The notes: generated from the sequence alone by a model not told the origin. A stretch of 64,000 nt of DNA from ZAX-1 sp046533095 (GCA_046533095.1 JAJQRA010000009.1:37647-101646); one strand, 5' to 3'; shown: positions 17,503-26,369, counted from the first letter of the stretch. Made by a program: numbers and translations.

Positions 17503-19964
17503 GCAGTAAGAGAGATTATTTAAAGGGTAAGAAATGCATGATATGGTCATTTATGGGTAACTCACGAATGTTCCAAGCACTGAATAACCATGCTGATTGT
17601 TTTGATACAGTTGGTATTTTTACATTTGAAGTGGATATCACAGGCACAATTACCGAAACAGGAACGAGTATCAGCAGTATGATGCCATATATCAATAAAT
17701 GGCCGCATATCAACTGGTTACTCACCATCATGAATCACGGTACAGAGAGTATTTTTACAGCACTTCGCAATAATACAGGCGGTGCAAAGGATAAGTTTCT
17801 ATCTGAGATTGCCCGTATCATGCAGAAATATCCATGGTGTTCAGGGGTGGATATTGACCTAGAGCGTGGCGGTGGCTATGAAAACAAGGACTTAGCGAAC
17901 GCATTATTCCGAGATATTTACAATACAGTAAAAGTCTATGACAGCAGCAAACTGATGAACATTTGTCTGCCCGGTATGACGGGTGTTCAGGGTTCTGTCG
18001 GCGGTGAAAATTGGTGCGTGTATGCTGACCTTGACCCTTACTGTGACACTGCATCTATCATGAGTTACGGCATGGCTTGGGCAGGTTTTGCTCCCGGACC
18101 TGTTTCACCGAGAAGTTGGCTTGAGGGAACGTATGATTATGCTGTAAAATCTATGAATCCTGAAAAAATATTCATGGGGTTACCTGCTTACGGATGGGAA
18201 TGGCAGATTTATCAAAAACCAGAGGACATTGGGAAAACCTATCGAGGGACTTCAAACACCTATTATGCTGCTGAAATTTGGATGAATGGCGGATATCATT
18301 TTGCAGATAGGCAAGCATATATTCCCTTTGCTGTGTACTGGGATGATTATGATAAAGTACCGTGGATACTCCCTTTTGTGTATGATTATATGGAGGGTCA
18401 AGACGCTGTTTCAAGAAACGCTCCAATCACAGGTGAAACCTATAACCGCCGTAATTATTTAACTTGTTACGGCAAGGAGCAAAAAGCAGAGTTTGGCACT
18501 ATCTATCTTGACCGAAATGGTAAACCAGACAGCTACACAGGAAATATGATAATCGGTGATACAACTGCTGCTGTTGCAGTGGATAGCACTGCGACTTACA
18601 ACTTCACAGTTTCTACCGCTGGAGTTTATGATGTTGCCGTTAAAATCGGCTTTCCTTTTTGGGATAAGAATGGCATCAACTTAACACTTGATGGTAATGC
18701 AATATCTTTTAATGAAAATCGTCTGTGGTGGCCATATTGGAAAACGAGCCATTGGAGGTCGATTGCTACAAAGAAAGCACTATCTGTAGGAGAACACACA
18801 ATTGTGATTACAGGAGGTGTTCCCGGTTCTATCTTTTATGGTTTTCGTGTATGCAGTGCATTTTCACAAAAACCATGGGCAGGCAATGCTACATTTGGGT
18901 TATCCCCTCGTCACTTCAAAGATGTGGACGGCATTATGCGAGCACCTGCAGAGGGTTTTCGATTAACCACGGAAGTTCTGCGAAGAAAGCCGGACTCTGC
19001 TTTGGCTTGGTATGAGGACTTTCGTGACAATCCACCCATTCCTGACGGCTACTGGACTACTCTATCCGGCAAGTGGAGCGTTTGGCGAAGTGATGAGTAT
19101 TCTACAAGCCGAGTTTATTCTCAACTGGAAGGCAGCGGTCAATTTGCATGGAAATATACAAGCTTTAATGATGTGCATCTTAGGGCGAGAATTGCCTTTC
19201 CCACAAATGGTACAGGACGGGCAGGTGTGTTTATTGGCAATGTTTTCTGTTGTATTAATATAGATAACAGCCGAGTGGAACTCTATCAAGGAAGTACACT
19301 ACTTGGTAGCTTTCAGGGGGATTATTCCCGCACTTCTGATGCCAACATCCGCACCGATCCGAATATGTATCTCATTGAAATGCGAAAGCGTGGAAACAAA
19401 ATAAAAGTTTACTCCGGTAATAGCAATACTCTGCGATTTACCGCCAACATATCTGCCACGAGCGGATATGCAGGAATACAGTCAGACGGACAGATTAAAT
19501 GTGAACTGTTACGGCTAGGCGATGCCTGGACTTATGAGCCGTATGAAGCATTTGATGTCACCATGCCTGACGGCACTTCTAAAAGCTACGGCAGGATTGC
19601 AAGAAACAATGTCACTTGGGATAACGAGTTTGAGGTGTTCACGGTAGGTTCCGATGTAGAGGAAATAGCCACACGGAGTGAAGATATCTCTATGGATTAT
19701 GATTTCTTTCATTCTGATATTATCCGTGTTGCTTGCGGCGGTGATTATACAGCAACGGTGACACCGAGAGATATTAATGTTTGGATATCAAGGCTGTTTT
19801 TTGGAGATTCAGACGGTTTTGCTATCTGCTATTTTCAAGATGTGGATAGCTTGGTCTATTGGGCAAATGAAGCGGCTTATCGTTGGAACTTGCGAGGGGT
19901 TGCCTTTTGGTCCCTCGGTCAAGAGGATATGCGGTTGTGGGATGCACTTCCCAAACAAATATAA
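17499..19964 (+). CDS. Tail protein with GH18-like hydrolase domain
   Basis: 821 residues. Residues 10-330 form a TIM barrel of the glycoside hydrolase 18 type: strand 4 carries the DxDxE catalytic motif (GVDIDLERG: D118, D120, E122), preceded by INWLLTIMNHG and followed by MSYGMAWAG and IFMGLPAYGWEW. All three acidic residues are intact, so cleavage of a beta-1,4-linked GlcNAc/MurNAc polymer of the host wall is likely. A jelly-roll carbohydrate-binding domain (about 370-470) and a second beta domain (about 520-680) follow. The final residues (EDMRLWDALP) return to a barrel-like segment (WNLRGVAFWSLGQED), suggesting a permuted or duplicated end. Confidence 0.85.
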   Translation: MSSKRDYLKGKKCMIWSFMGNSRMFQALNNHADCFDTVGIFTFEVDITGTITETGTSISSMMPYINKWPHINWLLTIMNHGTESIFTALRNNTGGAKDKFLSEIARIMQKYPWCSGVDIDLERGGGYENKDLANALFRDIYNTVKVYDSSKLMNICLPGMTGVQGSVGGENWCVYADLDPYCDTASIMSYGMAWAGFAPGPVSPRSWLEGTYDYAVKSMNPEKIFMGLPAYGWEWQIYQKPEDIGKTYRGTSNTYYAAEIWMNGGYHFADRQAYIPFAVYWDDYDKVPWILPFVYDYMEGQDAVSRNAPITGETYNRRNYLTCYGKEQKAEFGTIYLDRNGKPDSYTGNMIIGDTTAAVAVDSTATYNFTVSTAGVYDVAVKIGFPFWDKNGINLTLDGNAISFNENRLWWPYWKTSHWRSIATKKALSVGEHTIVITGGVPGSIFYGFRVCSAFSQKPWAGNATFGLSPRHFKDVDGIMRAPAEGFRLTTEVLRRKPDSALAWYEDFRDNPPIPDGYWTTLSGKWSVWRSDEYSTSRVYSQLEGSGQFAWKYTSFNDVHLRARIAFPTNGTGRAGVFIGNVFCCINIDNSRVELYQGSTLLGSFQGDYSRTSDANIRTDPNMYLIEMRKRGNKIKVYSGNSNTLRFTANISATSGYAGIQSDGQIKCELLRLGDAWTYEPYEAFDVTMPDGTSKSYGRIARNNVTWDNEFEVFTVGSDVEEIATRSEDISMDYDFFHSDIIRVACGGDYTATVTPRDINVWISRLFFGDSDGFAICYFQDVDSLVYWANEAAYRWNLRGVAFWSLGQEDMRLWDALPKQI

Positions 19965-19982
19965 CAAAATAATCTTGATACT

Positions 19983-20013
19983 AATGCTTGTCAGAGATGG
20001 CAGGCGTTTTTAT
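19983..20013 (+). terminator. Intrinsic terminator between tail and lysis genes
   Basis: AATGCTTGTCA (19983-19993), loop GAGA, TGGCAGGCGTT (19998-20008) and a T run. The 11-bp stem has several G-T pairs. Confidence 0.72.
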
Positions 20014-20039
20014 TACCTAAAATGAAAGGACGGTATATT

Positions 20040-20465
20040 ATGAAAGAATTTTGGAACATGATTCAACTTATTTTTGCGACCATTGGTGGCTGGCTTGGGT
20101 ACTTTCTTGGTGGCTCAGACGGACTGATTTATGCATTACTTACCTTCGTGGTTATCGATTATATTACGGGGATAATGTGTGCGATTGCCGATAAAAAGTT
20201 ATCCAGTGAGGTAGGATTTAAGGGCATCAGCCGAAAGGTTCTGATTTTTCTGCTCGTAGGAATTGCAAATATTCTTGATGTGCAGGTTATCGGAACAGGC
20301 AGTGTGCTTAGAACAGCAGTGATATTTTTCTACATTTCGAATGAGGGAATTTCACTTTTGGAGAATGCAGGGCATTTAGGCTTGCCTATTCCACAGAAAA
20401 TGATGGATATTTTGGAGCAGTTGCATAACCGTTCGGAAAGTGAGGATAATGATGAATCTAAATAA
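20040..20465 (+). CDS. Phage holin (toxin secretion/phage lysis holin family)
   Basis: 141 residues from ATG 20040, with AAAGGA upstream. Hydrophobic segments at about residues 5-25, 30-50, 67-82 and 88-106 with the family signature LTFVVIDYITGIMCAI and SSEVGFKGISRKVLIFLLVG place it in the holin_4 / Cph1 family. It forms pores that release or activate the endolysin. The C-terminal 25 residues are acidic and cytoplasmic. It overlaps the amidase gene by 14 bases. Confidence 0.93.
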   Translation: MKEFWNMIQLIFATIGGWLGYFLGGSDGLIYALLTFVVIDYITGIMCAIADKKLSSEVGFKGISRKVLIFLLVGIANILDVQVIGTGSVLRTAVIFFYISNEGISLLENAGHLGLPIPQKMMDILEQLHNRSESEDNDESK

Positions 20466-21381
20466 GCTAATTTTTACTGAAAATGCCTGCTATAAAGCAG
20501 GCAAAACTATTGCCGTCAAAGGTATTATGGTGCATTCCACTGGGGCAAACAATCCATGGCTCAAACGCTATGTTGGCCCTGATGACGGCAAGCTTGGTAA
20601 AAACCAATACAACAATCACTGGAATCAAAACAAGCCAGACGGTCGTGAGGTATGTGTTCACGGATTTATCGGTAAATTGGCTGACGGTACGATTTCCACT
20701 TATCAGACTTTACCTTGGAATCATCGTGGTTGGCACGCAGGAGGCAGTGCGAATAACACCCATATCGGATTTGAAATCTGCGAGGACGAACTTGCAGATG
20801 TTAATTATTTTAATAAGGTATATCAAGAGGCTGTGGAACTTAGCGTCTATCTTTGCAAGCAATATGGTTTGACGGAGAAAAACATCATCTGCCATAGCGA
20901 GGGCTACAAACAGGGCATTGCCTCTAATCATGGAGATGTCATGCACTGGTTTCCGAAACACGGCAAAAGCATGGATACTTTTCGTGCTGATGTAAAAGCA
21001 CTGCTAAGTAATGTGGCAGCAGAAAAGCCAAAAGAAACCTCTATTCTTTACCCAGAAAAGCTGACCACGGGATACTATCGTGTTCGCAAGACTTGGAGTG
21101 ATAAGAAATCGCAGATTGGTGCGTATCGTGTTCTTAGCAATGCTAAGGTTCAGGCAGATAAGAATAAAGGTTATTCTGTATTTGCTGATGATGGTACAAA
21201 GATTTATCCTATTTCTGCTTCTGTTACCTATCGTGAATACACCGTTATGAAAGGCGATTCTCTTTGGGGTATTGCACAGAAACTACTTGGCAATGGAACG
21301 AGATATACAGAGATTGTGAAACTTAATGCTCTTACTTCTAATACAATTTACAGCGGACAAAAACTGAAAATACCGAATTAA
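20452..21381 (+). CDS. Endolysin: N-acetylmuramoyl-L-alanine amidase with LysM
   Basis: 309 residues from ATG 20452 (AGTGAGGA seven bases upstream; ATG 20449 is also possible). The amidase_2 zinc site is visible: MVHSTGANN (His 28), the WHAGG region, and HWFPKHGKS near residue 170. It cleaves the bond between N-acetylmuramic acid and L-alanine of peptidoglycan. A small beta domain (about 200-255, GYYRVRKTWSDKKSQIGAYR) links to one LysM repeat at the end (YTVMKGDSLWGIAQKLLG to YSGQKLKIPN) that binds the wall. It is the last gene of the lysis cassette. Confidence 0.93.
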   Translation: MNLNKLIFTENACYKAGKTIAVKGIMVHSTGANNPWLKRYVGPDDGKLGKNQYNNHWNQNKPDGREVCVHGFIGKLADGTISTYQTLPWNHRGWHAGGSANNTHIGFEICEDELADVNYFNKVYQEAVELSVYLCKQYGLTEKNIICHSEGYKQGIASNHGDVMHWFPKHGKSMDTFRADVKALLSNVAAEKPKETSILYPEKLTTGYYRVRKTWSDKKSQIGAYRVLSNAKVQADKNKGYSVFADDGTKIYPISASVTYREYTVMKGDSLWGIAQKLLGNGTRYTEIVKLNALTSNTIYSGQKLKIPN

Positions 21382-21385
21382 ACTG

Positions 21386-21427
21386 ATGCCCACCTTGGAT
21401 TTCCTTGGTGGGCATTATTTTTTTTGC
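21386..21427 (+). terminator. Strong intrinsic terminator after the endolysin gene
   Basis: ATGCCCACC (21386-21394) pairs with GGTGGGCAT (21407-21415), followed by TATTTTTTTTT. It closes the late operon. Confidence 0.92.
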
Positions 21428-21453
21428 CTTTTGGTACTCAAATCATGGATTTC

Positions 21454-21495
21454 TGTCCTTTGGAGTTTGAGGGAAATCCCTCGGACTGGAGGACA
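21454..21495 (+). promoter_or_regulatory. Stem-loop that covers the ribosome binding site of the recombinase operon
   Basis: AGTTTGAGGGA-AA-TCCCTCGGACT forms an 11-bp stem with two G-T pairs. TGTCCT (21454-21459) and AGGACA (21490-21495) can pair around it. The GGAGGA ribosome binding site of the gene at 21501 is inside the outer arm, so folding would hide it. Confidence 0.5.
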
Positions 21496-21500
21496 ATAAA

Positions 21501-21680
21501 ATGCAGAAATTTACCGTGCAGCAAGAACAGGCAGAAATCGATTATTATCGTGCAGAAAAGATAGCGAAAGCCATGCTAAATAGCGAGCTAATCTCTTTGT
21601 GTGAATACAACAAATTGACTGAACTAAACCGACAATCTTTCTCTCCATTTCTAGCTGAGATAATGCCCAAAATGACTTGA
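21501..21680 (+). CDS. SHOCT-like small protein upstream of the recombinases
   Basis: 59 residues, GGAGGACA 7-8 bases before ATG. The helical hairpin (AEIDYYRAEKIAKAMLNSEL, then ISLCEYNKLTELNRQSFSP) has the short SHOCT pattern of an oligomerisation motif with a Leu/Ile-Ser-x-x-Glu-Tyr turn. Very similar small genes sit directly before serine recombinase clusters in clostridial prophages, so a role in recombination control or directionality is plausible but not shown. It contains no Cys/Zn motif. Confidence 0.65.
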   Translation: MQKFTVQQEQAEIDYYRAEKIAKAMLNSELISLCEYNKLTELNRQSFSPFLAEIMPKMT

Positions 21681-21732
21681 TATTATAGGGTTTTAGAGCG
21701 AATATGTTACCTACGGAAAGCGAGGTGAGACA

Positions 21733-23286
21733 ATGAAAAAAATAACAAAAATTGAAGCCACAGAAAGCAAATCCAAAAAGAAACTTAGAGTAGCTGCTTA
21801 CTGCCGTGTCAGCACAGATAACGATGCTCAGTTAGAAAGCTTAGATACGCAAAAAACGCATTACGAAAGTTACATTTCGGCTCGCAATGAGTGGGAACTG
21901 GCGGGTATCTATGTGGACGGTGGTATCTCTGGCACTTCTGCTGAAAAGCGAACTGAACTTATGAAAATGATGGCAGATTGCGAAACAGGAAAGATTGATT
22001 TTGTGATTACCAAATCCATCAGCCGTTTCTCAAGAAACACAACCGATTGCCTAGAAATGGTGCGTAAGCTGCTCGAACTTAATATTCCCATTTTCTTTGA
22101 AAAAGAGAATATCAACACTGGGGCAATGGAAAGTGAACTCTTTCTATCCATATTAAGTAGTATGGCTCAAGATGAATCGGCATCAAATTCCTTGAATAAT
22201 CAATGGGCAATCAAAACCCGTTTCAAAAACGGAACCTATAAAATGGGATACCCGCCCTACGGCTATGATTGGAATGGCGAAAAAGTGGTCGTAAATCCCA
22301 CTCAGGCTAAAATCGTAAAACGAATCTTTCACGAAGCCCTTTGTGGCAAAGGTGGATACGCAATCGCCAAAGGCTTAAATGCAGATAACATCCCCACAAA
22401 GAGAACAGGTGCTTGGACGGCATCAACCATTAACGGAATACTAAAAAATGAAAAATATACTGGTGATGCTATTTTCCAAAAAACATATACCGATAGCAAT
22501 TTTAAGAGGAAAACAAACCACGGTGAGCGTGATCAATATATGATACCAAACCACCATGAAGCAATTATCAGCAAAGAGGACTTCGAGACCGTTTCCACCT
22601 TAGTTCAGCAGCGTGCCAACCAAAGGGGCATCGTTGGAGGTGTGGGCAAGTATCAAAAACGATATGTGTTTTCAAGCAAGATTATTTGTGGCGAATGCAA
22701 TGGCATCTTCAAGCGAAGAACCCATACATCTAAAAACGGTGATTACATTGCATGGTGCTGTATCACACACCTTGAAAACAAAGATGAATGTTCCATGCTC
22801 TACATTCAAGATGACGACTTGCAGACGGCTTTTATTACTATGATGAACAAGCTGATATTTAGCCACAAGGTGATTTTAAAGCCACTGCTTGATAATTTAA
22901 AAAGTGTCAGCACCGATGCCAACGTGCTACGCATACAGGAATTAAAGACTCTGCTATTAAAGAATACAGAGCAACGTGAAACCCTTACTAAACTAATGGT
23001 GCAAGGCTATATCGACCAAATTATGTGGGGTAAGGAAAACAACGAACTTCTTATGCAAGCCGAAAGTTTCCGCCGTGAAATTGATGCCGCAGGTAAAAGA
23101 AGTTCTGAGGATAATTCAAAAATCAACAATCTAAAAGACTTACTAAATTTTGTCCAAAAATCAGAAATGCTTATTCTTTTTGATGACGAACTGTTCAGCC
23201 TATTTGTTAGCCGAATTATCGTCTACACAAGGCATGAAATTGGCTTTGAACTAAATTGCGGACTTACATTTAGGGAAAGGATATAA
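21733..23286 (+). CDS. Large serine recombinase (integrase) 1
   Basis: 517 residues, CGAGGTGAG before ATG. The resolvase catalytic domain starts at about residue 18: YCRVSTD holds the nucleophilic Ser 27, and TKSISRFSRNTTDCL the conserved arginines. The recombinase domain (about 165-270, GYPPYGYDW and LKNEKYTGDAIFQKTY) and a zinc ribbon (CGECNGIF, then WCCITHLENKDEC) follow, then a coiled coil. It is the first of three consecutive recombinase genes spaced by 3 and 0 bases. Integrates or excises the prophage by recombining attP and attB. Confidence 0.93.
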   Translation: MKKITKIEATESKSKKKLRVAAYCRVSTDNDAQLESLDTQKTHYESYISARNEWELAGIYVDGGISGTSAEKRTELMKMMADCETGKIDFVITKSISRFSRNTTDCLEMVRKLLELNIPIFFEKENINTGAMESELFLSILSSMAQDESASNSLNNQWAIKTRFKNGTYKMGYPPYGYDWNGEKVVVNPTQAKIVKRIFHEALCGKGGYAIAKGLNADNIPTKRTGAWTASTINGILKNEKYTGDAIFQKTYTDSNFKRKTNHGERDQYMIPNHHEAIISKEDFETVSTLVQQRANQRGIVGGVGKYQKRYVFSSKIICGECNGIFKRRTHTSKNGDYIAWCCITHLENKDECSMLYIQDDDLQTAFITMMNKLIFSHKVILKPLLDNLKSVSTDANVLRIQELKTLLLKNTEQRETLTKLMVQGYIDQIMWGKENNELLMQAESFRREIDAAGKRSSEDNSKINNLKDLLNFVQKSEMLILFDDELFSLFVSRIIVYTRHEIGFELNCGLTFRERI

Positions 23287-23289
23287 ACT

Positions 23290-23694
23290 ATGTTTGGATA
23301 TAAAGTAGAAAATGGTGTGACTGTCATTGACAAAGATGCTGCTTTGAAAATAAGAACTTTGTATGAGAACTATTTATCGGGATTAGGACTTGCCGCATCA
23401 GCCAAAAATGCAGGTATTTATACCTACCACGGAACGGTCAAGCGAATGATAACAAACCGCCATTATATCGGTGATGAAGTTTACCCTCCAATTATTGATA
23501 CTGGTAGTTTTGAAAAAGCACAGGAAGAACTTGTTATCCGTGCAAAAAAGCTAGGCAGAACAAATAAAGTGGGGAGAAAAAAAGAAATTAAGATCCCTCT
23601 AAATTTCAGCTTGAAACCTGTAAAGAATCATTATGATGACCCGTTTACACAAGCTGAATACTTGTACAGTCTGATTAAAAGCGAGGTGATTTAA
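23290..23694 (+). CDS. Recombinase-domain protein without catalytic domain
   Basis: 134 residues, starting 3 bases after the first recombinase. It matches only the DNA-binding recombinase domain of large serine recombinases (FGYKVENGVTVIDKDAALKIRTLYENY and the TVKRMITNRHYIGDEVYPPII segment, cited in part). The resolvase domain with the catalytic Ser is absent, and so is the zinc ribbon. Such small middle genes recur in this three-gene arrangement, so it is likely a conserved accessory or directionality subunit rather than a random remnant. The C-terminal 40 residues are basic. Confidence 0.8.
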   Translation: MFGYKVENGVTVIDKDAALKIRTLYENYLSGLGLAASAKNAGIYTYHGTVKRMITNRHYIGDEVYPPIIDTGSFEKAQEELVIRAKKLGRTNKVGRKKEIKIPLNFSLKPVKNHYDDPFTQAEYLYSLIKSEVI

Positions 23695-25260
23695 ATGGGG
23701 AATGTGACCATTATCCCTGCTCGCAGACAAGTTGGAAACACTGCCAGAGCAAAAGAAGAAAAGCCAAAGCTTAGAGTCGCAGCGTACTGCCGTGTCAGTA
23801 CTGACAGCGATGAGCAAGCCACCAGTTATGAAACGCAAATCGAGCATTATACCAACTACATCAGTATGAACCCTGAATGGGTACTAGCTGGCATATTTGC
23901 AGACGATGGCATCAGTGGCACAAACACAAAAAAGCGTGAAGAATTTAACCGCATGATTGGCGAGTGCAACGCAGGGAACATTGATATGATTATTACAAAA
24001 TCCATCAGTCGATTTGCTAGAAATACGCTTGATTGTCTAAAGTATATTCGAAAATTAAAAGAGAAGAACATCCCCGTTTTCTTTGAAAAAGAGAATATCA
24101 ATTCGATGGACTCTAAAGGCGAAGTCATGCTCACAATTATGGCTTCCCTTGCCCAACAAGAAAGTCAATCTCTTTCACAGAACGTAAAGCTTGGACTGCA
24201 ATATCGATACCAACAAGGCAAGGTACAGATTAACCACAATCGTTTTCTTGGCTACACCAAAGACAAGGACGGAAACCTTGCGATTGACCCAGAACAAGCT
24301 GAAGTTGTAAAGCGTATTTACCGAGAATACCTTGAGGGGTTAAGCATGGATAAAATATCCGCAGGACTTGAAAAGGACGGTATTTTAACAGGTGCAGGCG
24401 GTCAAAAATGGCATACAAGCACCATTAATAAAATTCTGCGAAATGAAAAATATATCGGCGATGCACTTCTTCAAAAGACATACACCACCGACTTTCTTAC
24501 CAAAAAACGAATTAAGAATAACGGTACTGTACCGCAATATTATGTAGAGAACAACCACGAGGGCATAATTCCAAGAGACCTTTATATGCTCGTGCAGGAA
24601 GAATTGGTTCGCAGACGAGTTGTGCATACCAGTCCAAATGGAAAAAAGCGAAGTTACAGCTGTAACCACTGCTTTGCACAGATTGTTTTCTGCGGTGAAT
24701 GTGGTGAGATGTATCGTAGAATTCACTGGAACAATCGTGGGGTCAAATCCATCGTCTGGCGATGCATTAGCCGACTTGAAGGAACAGAACACGCTTGTCG
24801 CTCTCGCACCGTGAATGAACTGCTTTTGCAGGATATCACTATGAAAGCCATTAATCAGACCTTAGGCAACAACGAGAGCCTACTCAAAACCTTGCAGGAA
24901 AATATCGCTGCTACGGTAAAGCAATCCGACTGTGCATCAGCAGATGGCATTGACAAGCAACTAGAGGACTTGCAGCATGAACTTCTGAAAAAGGCACATA
25001 AGAAAGAAGAATATGACACCGTTGCCGATGAGATATTCAAACTTCGGGAACTCAAAGAACAATCCACTTCGGACAGCTTTGCTCGGGAAGAAAAGCTAAA
25101 ACGGATTACGGATTTACAGGATTTCATTGCCTTTCAGGATACTGAAATAACTGACTTTGACGAGAAACTTGTTAGACGGCTTATTGAGAAGATAACGGTT
25201 TTCGAGGATAGGTTTGTGGTGGAATTTAGGTCAGGGGTTAGTGTGGAAATTGAAGAATAA
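23695..25260 (+). CDS. Large serine recombinase (integrase) 2
   Basis: 521 residues; ATG directly follows the previous stop, with GAGGTG upstream. The N-terminal extension (NVTIIPARRQVGN) precedes the catalytic domain with Ser 35 in YCRVSTD and the TKSISRFARNTLDCL helix. The recombinase domain (about 180-285, LRNEKYIGDALLQKTY) and a zinc ribbon (CGECGEMYRR, then CISRLEGTEHAC) are complete, with a long coiled coil behind. It is clearly related to recombinase 1 but not a recent copy. The element probably ends just beyond this gene. Confidence 0.93.
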   Translation: MGNVTIIPARRQVGNTARAKEEKPKLRVAAYCRVSTDSDEQATSYETQIEHYTNYISMNPEWVLAGIFADDGISGTNTKKREEFNRMIGECNAGNIDMIITKSISRFARNTLDCLKYIRKLKEKNIPVFFEKENINSMDSKGEVMLTIMASLAQQESQSLSQNVKLGLQYRYQQGKVQINHNRFLGYTKDKDGNLAIDPEQAEVVKRIYREYLEGLSMDKISAGLEKDGILTGAGGQKWHTSTINKILRNEKYIGDALLQKTYTTDFLTKKRIKNNGTVPQYYVENNHEGIIPRDLYMLVQEELVRRRVVHTSPNGKKRSYSCNHCFAQIVFCGECGEMYRRIHWNNRGVKSIVWRCISRLEGTEHACRSRTVNELLLQDITMKAINQTLGNNESLLKTLQENIAATVKQSDCASADGIDKQLEDLQHELLKKAHKKEEYDTVADEIFKLRELKEQSTSDSFAREEKLKRITDLQDFIAFQDTEITDFDEKLVRRLIEKITVFEDRFVVEFRSGVSVEIEE

Positions 25261-25274
25261 ATCAAGGCATAATT

Positions 25275-25307
25275 AACCCCTGCTACCTATAGTGGTTAGC
25301 AGGGGTT
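25275..25307. terminator. Perfect 11-bp inverted repeat between convergent genes
   Basis: AACCCCTGCTA (25275-25285) and TAGCAGGGGTT (25297-25307) with an 11-base loop lie between the + strand recombinase and the - strand gene at 25314. A bidirectional terminator is likely. It is also close to where the prophage right end (attR) should be; no core could be identified because the left end is outside the window. Confidence 0.65.
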
Positions 25308-25313
25308 CGCTTT

Positions 25314-25934
25314 CTATGTAGCATTATTGCTTGCAAAATTCCTCAAAATAACAGCATCATTGTTTTTTTTGCTCTCATCATCCGAATAGCAGAAGCTAAT
25401 TTCAGTATTATTACGAAAATGTTCAAACAATTCTGGACGTAATAGTTTTGTTTTATCCGAATTAAATTCACTTCGCTGTCCACTGTTCGGATTTCTTCTC
25501 ACCTTAGTACAGTAGATTTTATTTGGATCCTCTGAATCGCTTTTACTAAGAGATTGTACCATTGCACTTTTTTCAGCAGTCGAAATATTATCAGGCACAG
25601 ATGAAGGAATTACACTCCCTAAAGATTCTGTAAATTGATGAAGGATATCTCCCAAATTTTCCTGATACTCTATTCCGAAATAATGGCGCAATGTTTTCGC
25701 GTCAACAATTAACTCCCTGCTATTTGCTTCTATTTCCAAATCGTCTTGTAGGTCATCGGACTTCATAAAATGCAATTTAACTAAAGCATAGTTGTTTACT
25801 CTTCTTTCCGTGCCGACAAATCGCTTTACAAGTACAATATATTCTGTTCTTTTGTAATGGAACAGAAAGCTACAAATTGTCCAACTTTTATCTGCCATAT
25901 CTTCTTTTAAGGATTTTAAATTTCCTAATACCAT
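25314..25934 (-). CDS. DUF6037-like protein
   Basis: 206 residues. The pattern fits DUF6037: an N-terminal MVLGNLKSLKEDM, a beta-rich first half (WTICSFLFHYKRTEYIVLVK, then YALVKLHFMKSDDL), and a C-terminal EDPNKIYCTKVRRNP ... DKTKLLRPELFEHFRNN ... ISFCYSDD. No enzyme motif or membrane segment is visible. Proteins of this group occur beside phage integration sites and in defence neighbourhoods, but no activity is known to me. It is read with the membrane-protein gene at 25974, 39 bases upstream. The family assignment is from memory and is tentative. Confidence 0.6.
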   Translation of the reverse strand: MVLGNLKSLKEDMADKSWTICSFLFHYKRTEYIVLVKRFVGTERRVNNYALVKLHFMKSDDLQDDLEIEANSRELIVDAKTLRHYFGIEYQENLGDILHQFTESLGSVIPSSVPDNISTAEKSAMVQSLSKSDSEDPNKIYCTKVRRNPNSGQRSEFNSDKTKLLRPELFEHFRNNTEISFCYSDDESKKNNDAVILRNFASNNAT

Positions 25935-25973
25935 CAGTCTCTCCCTTTTTTTAGTTTCATCTAATTCTTCGCC

Positions 25974-26369
25974 TTAATGCGTACTACCATTAAAATCAGA
26001 AATCTGTCCTAATAAATCTTTAGATACGAAATATGGATTATTTTTATTACCAATCAACTCAATAAGAATTGCATCACCATCAGACTCCAATACTCTAAAT
26101 GTATCTCCAACTTTTAATTTTAATCCGTCATTGCCCTCTCCATCCTGTTTGACGGTATATATAATTTGAGTGCGCTCATGCAACCTTTTGTTTTGAACTC
26201 TGCGTTCGGCGATAGCCTTTTTACATTTTTTAATTGCAAGTTCTCCACCTTTAAAAACAATACCACCTACTACTGCACCTCCGCCAGCTATTAATGCAAC
26301 CAACTTTCCGGGCCCACCTACTTTTTTTGCAAGTGTTGTAAGAATTTGATACCCACCTAAATTACTCAT
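25974..26369 (-). CDS. Small protein with one membrane segment and an SH3-like end
   Basis: 131 residues with a strong AAGGAGG before its ATG. A Gly-rich hydrophobic stretch (LVALIAGGGAVVGGIVF, about residues 23-39) is followed by a basic helix (IKKCKKAIAERRVQNKRL) and then a small beta domain (LKLKVGDTFRVLESDGDAILIEL, cited in part; SH3-like). The layout suggests a membrane-anchored protein with a cytoplasmic beta barrel. It is probably co-transcribed with the DUF6037-like gene. Its upstream region contains a 94-bp repeat that is also found before the acetyltransferase gene, at the same distance from the start. Function unknown. Confidence 0.65.
   Translation of the reverse strand: MSNLGGYQILTTLAKKVGGPGKLVALIAGGGAVVGGIVFKGGELAIKKCKKAIAERRVQNKRLHERTQIIYTVKQDGEGNDGLKLKVGDTFRVLESDGDAILIELIGNKNNPYFVSKDLLGQISDFNGSTH

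Noticed and set aside
25260..25330. attR core of the left prophage
   Set aside because: The right end must be near, but serine recombinase cores are only 2-3 bases and the left end is outside the window, so no core can be assigned.
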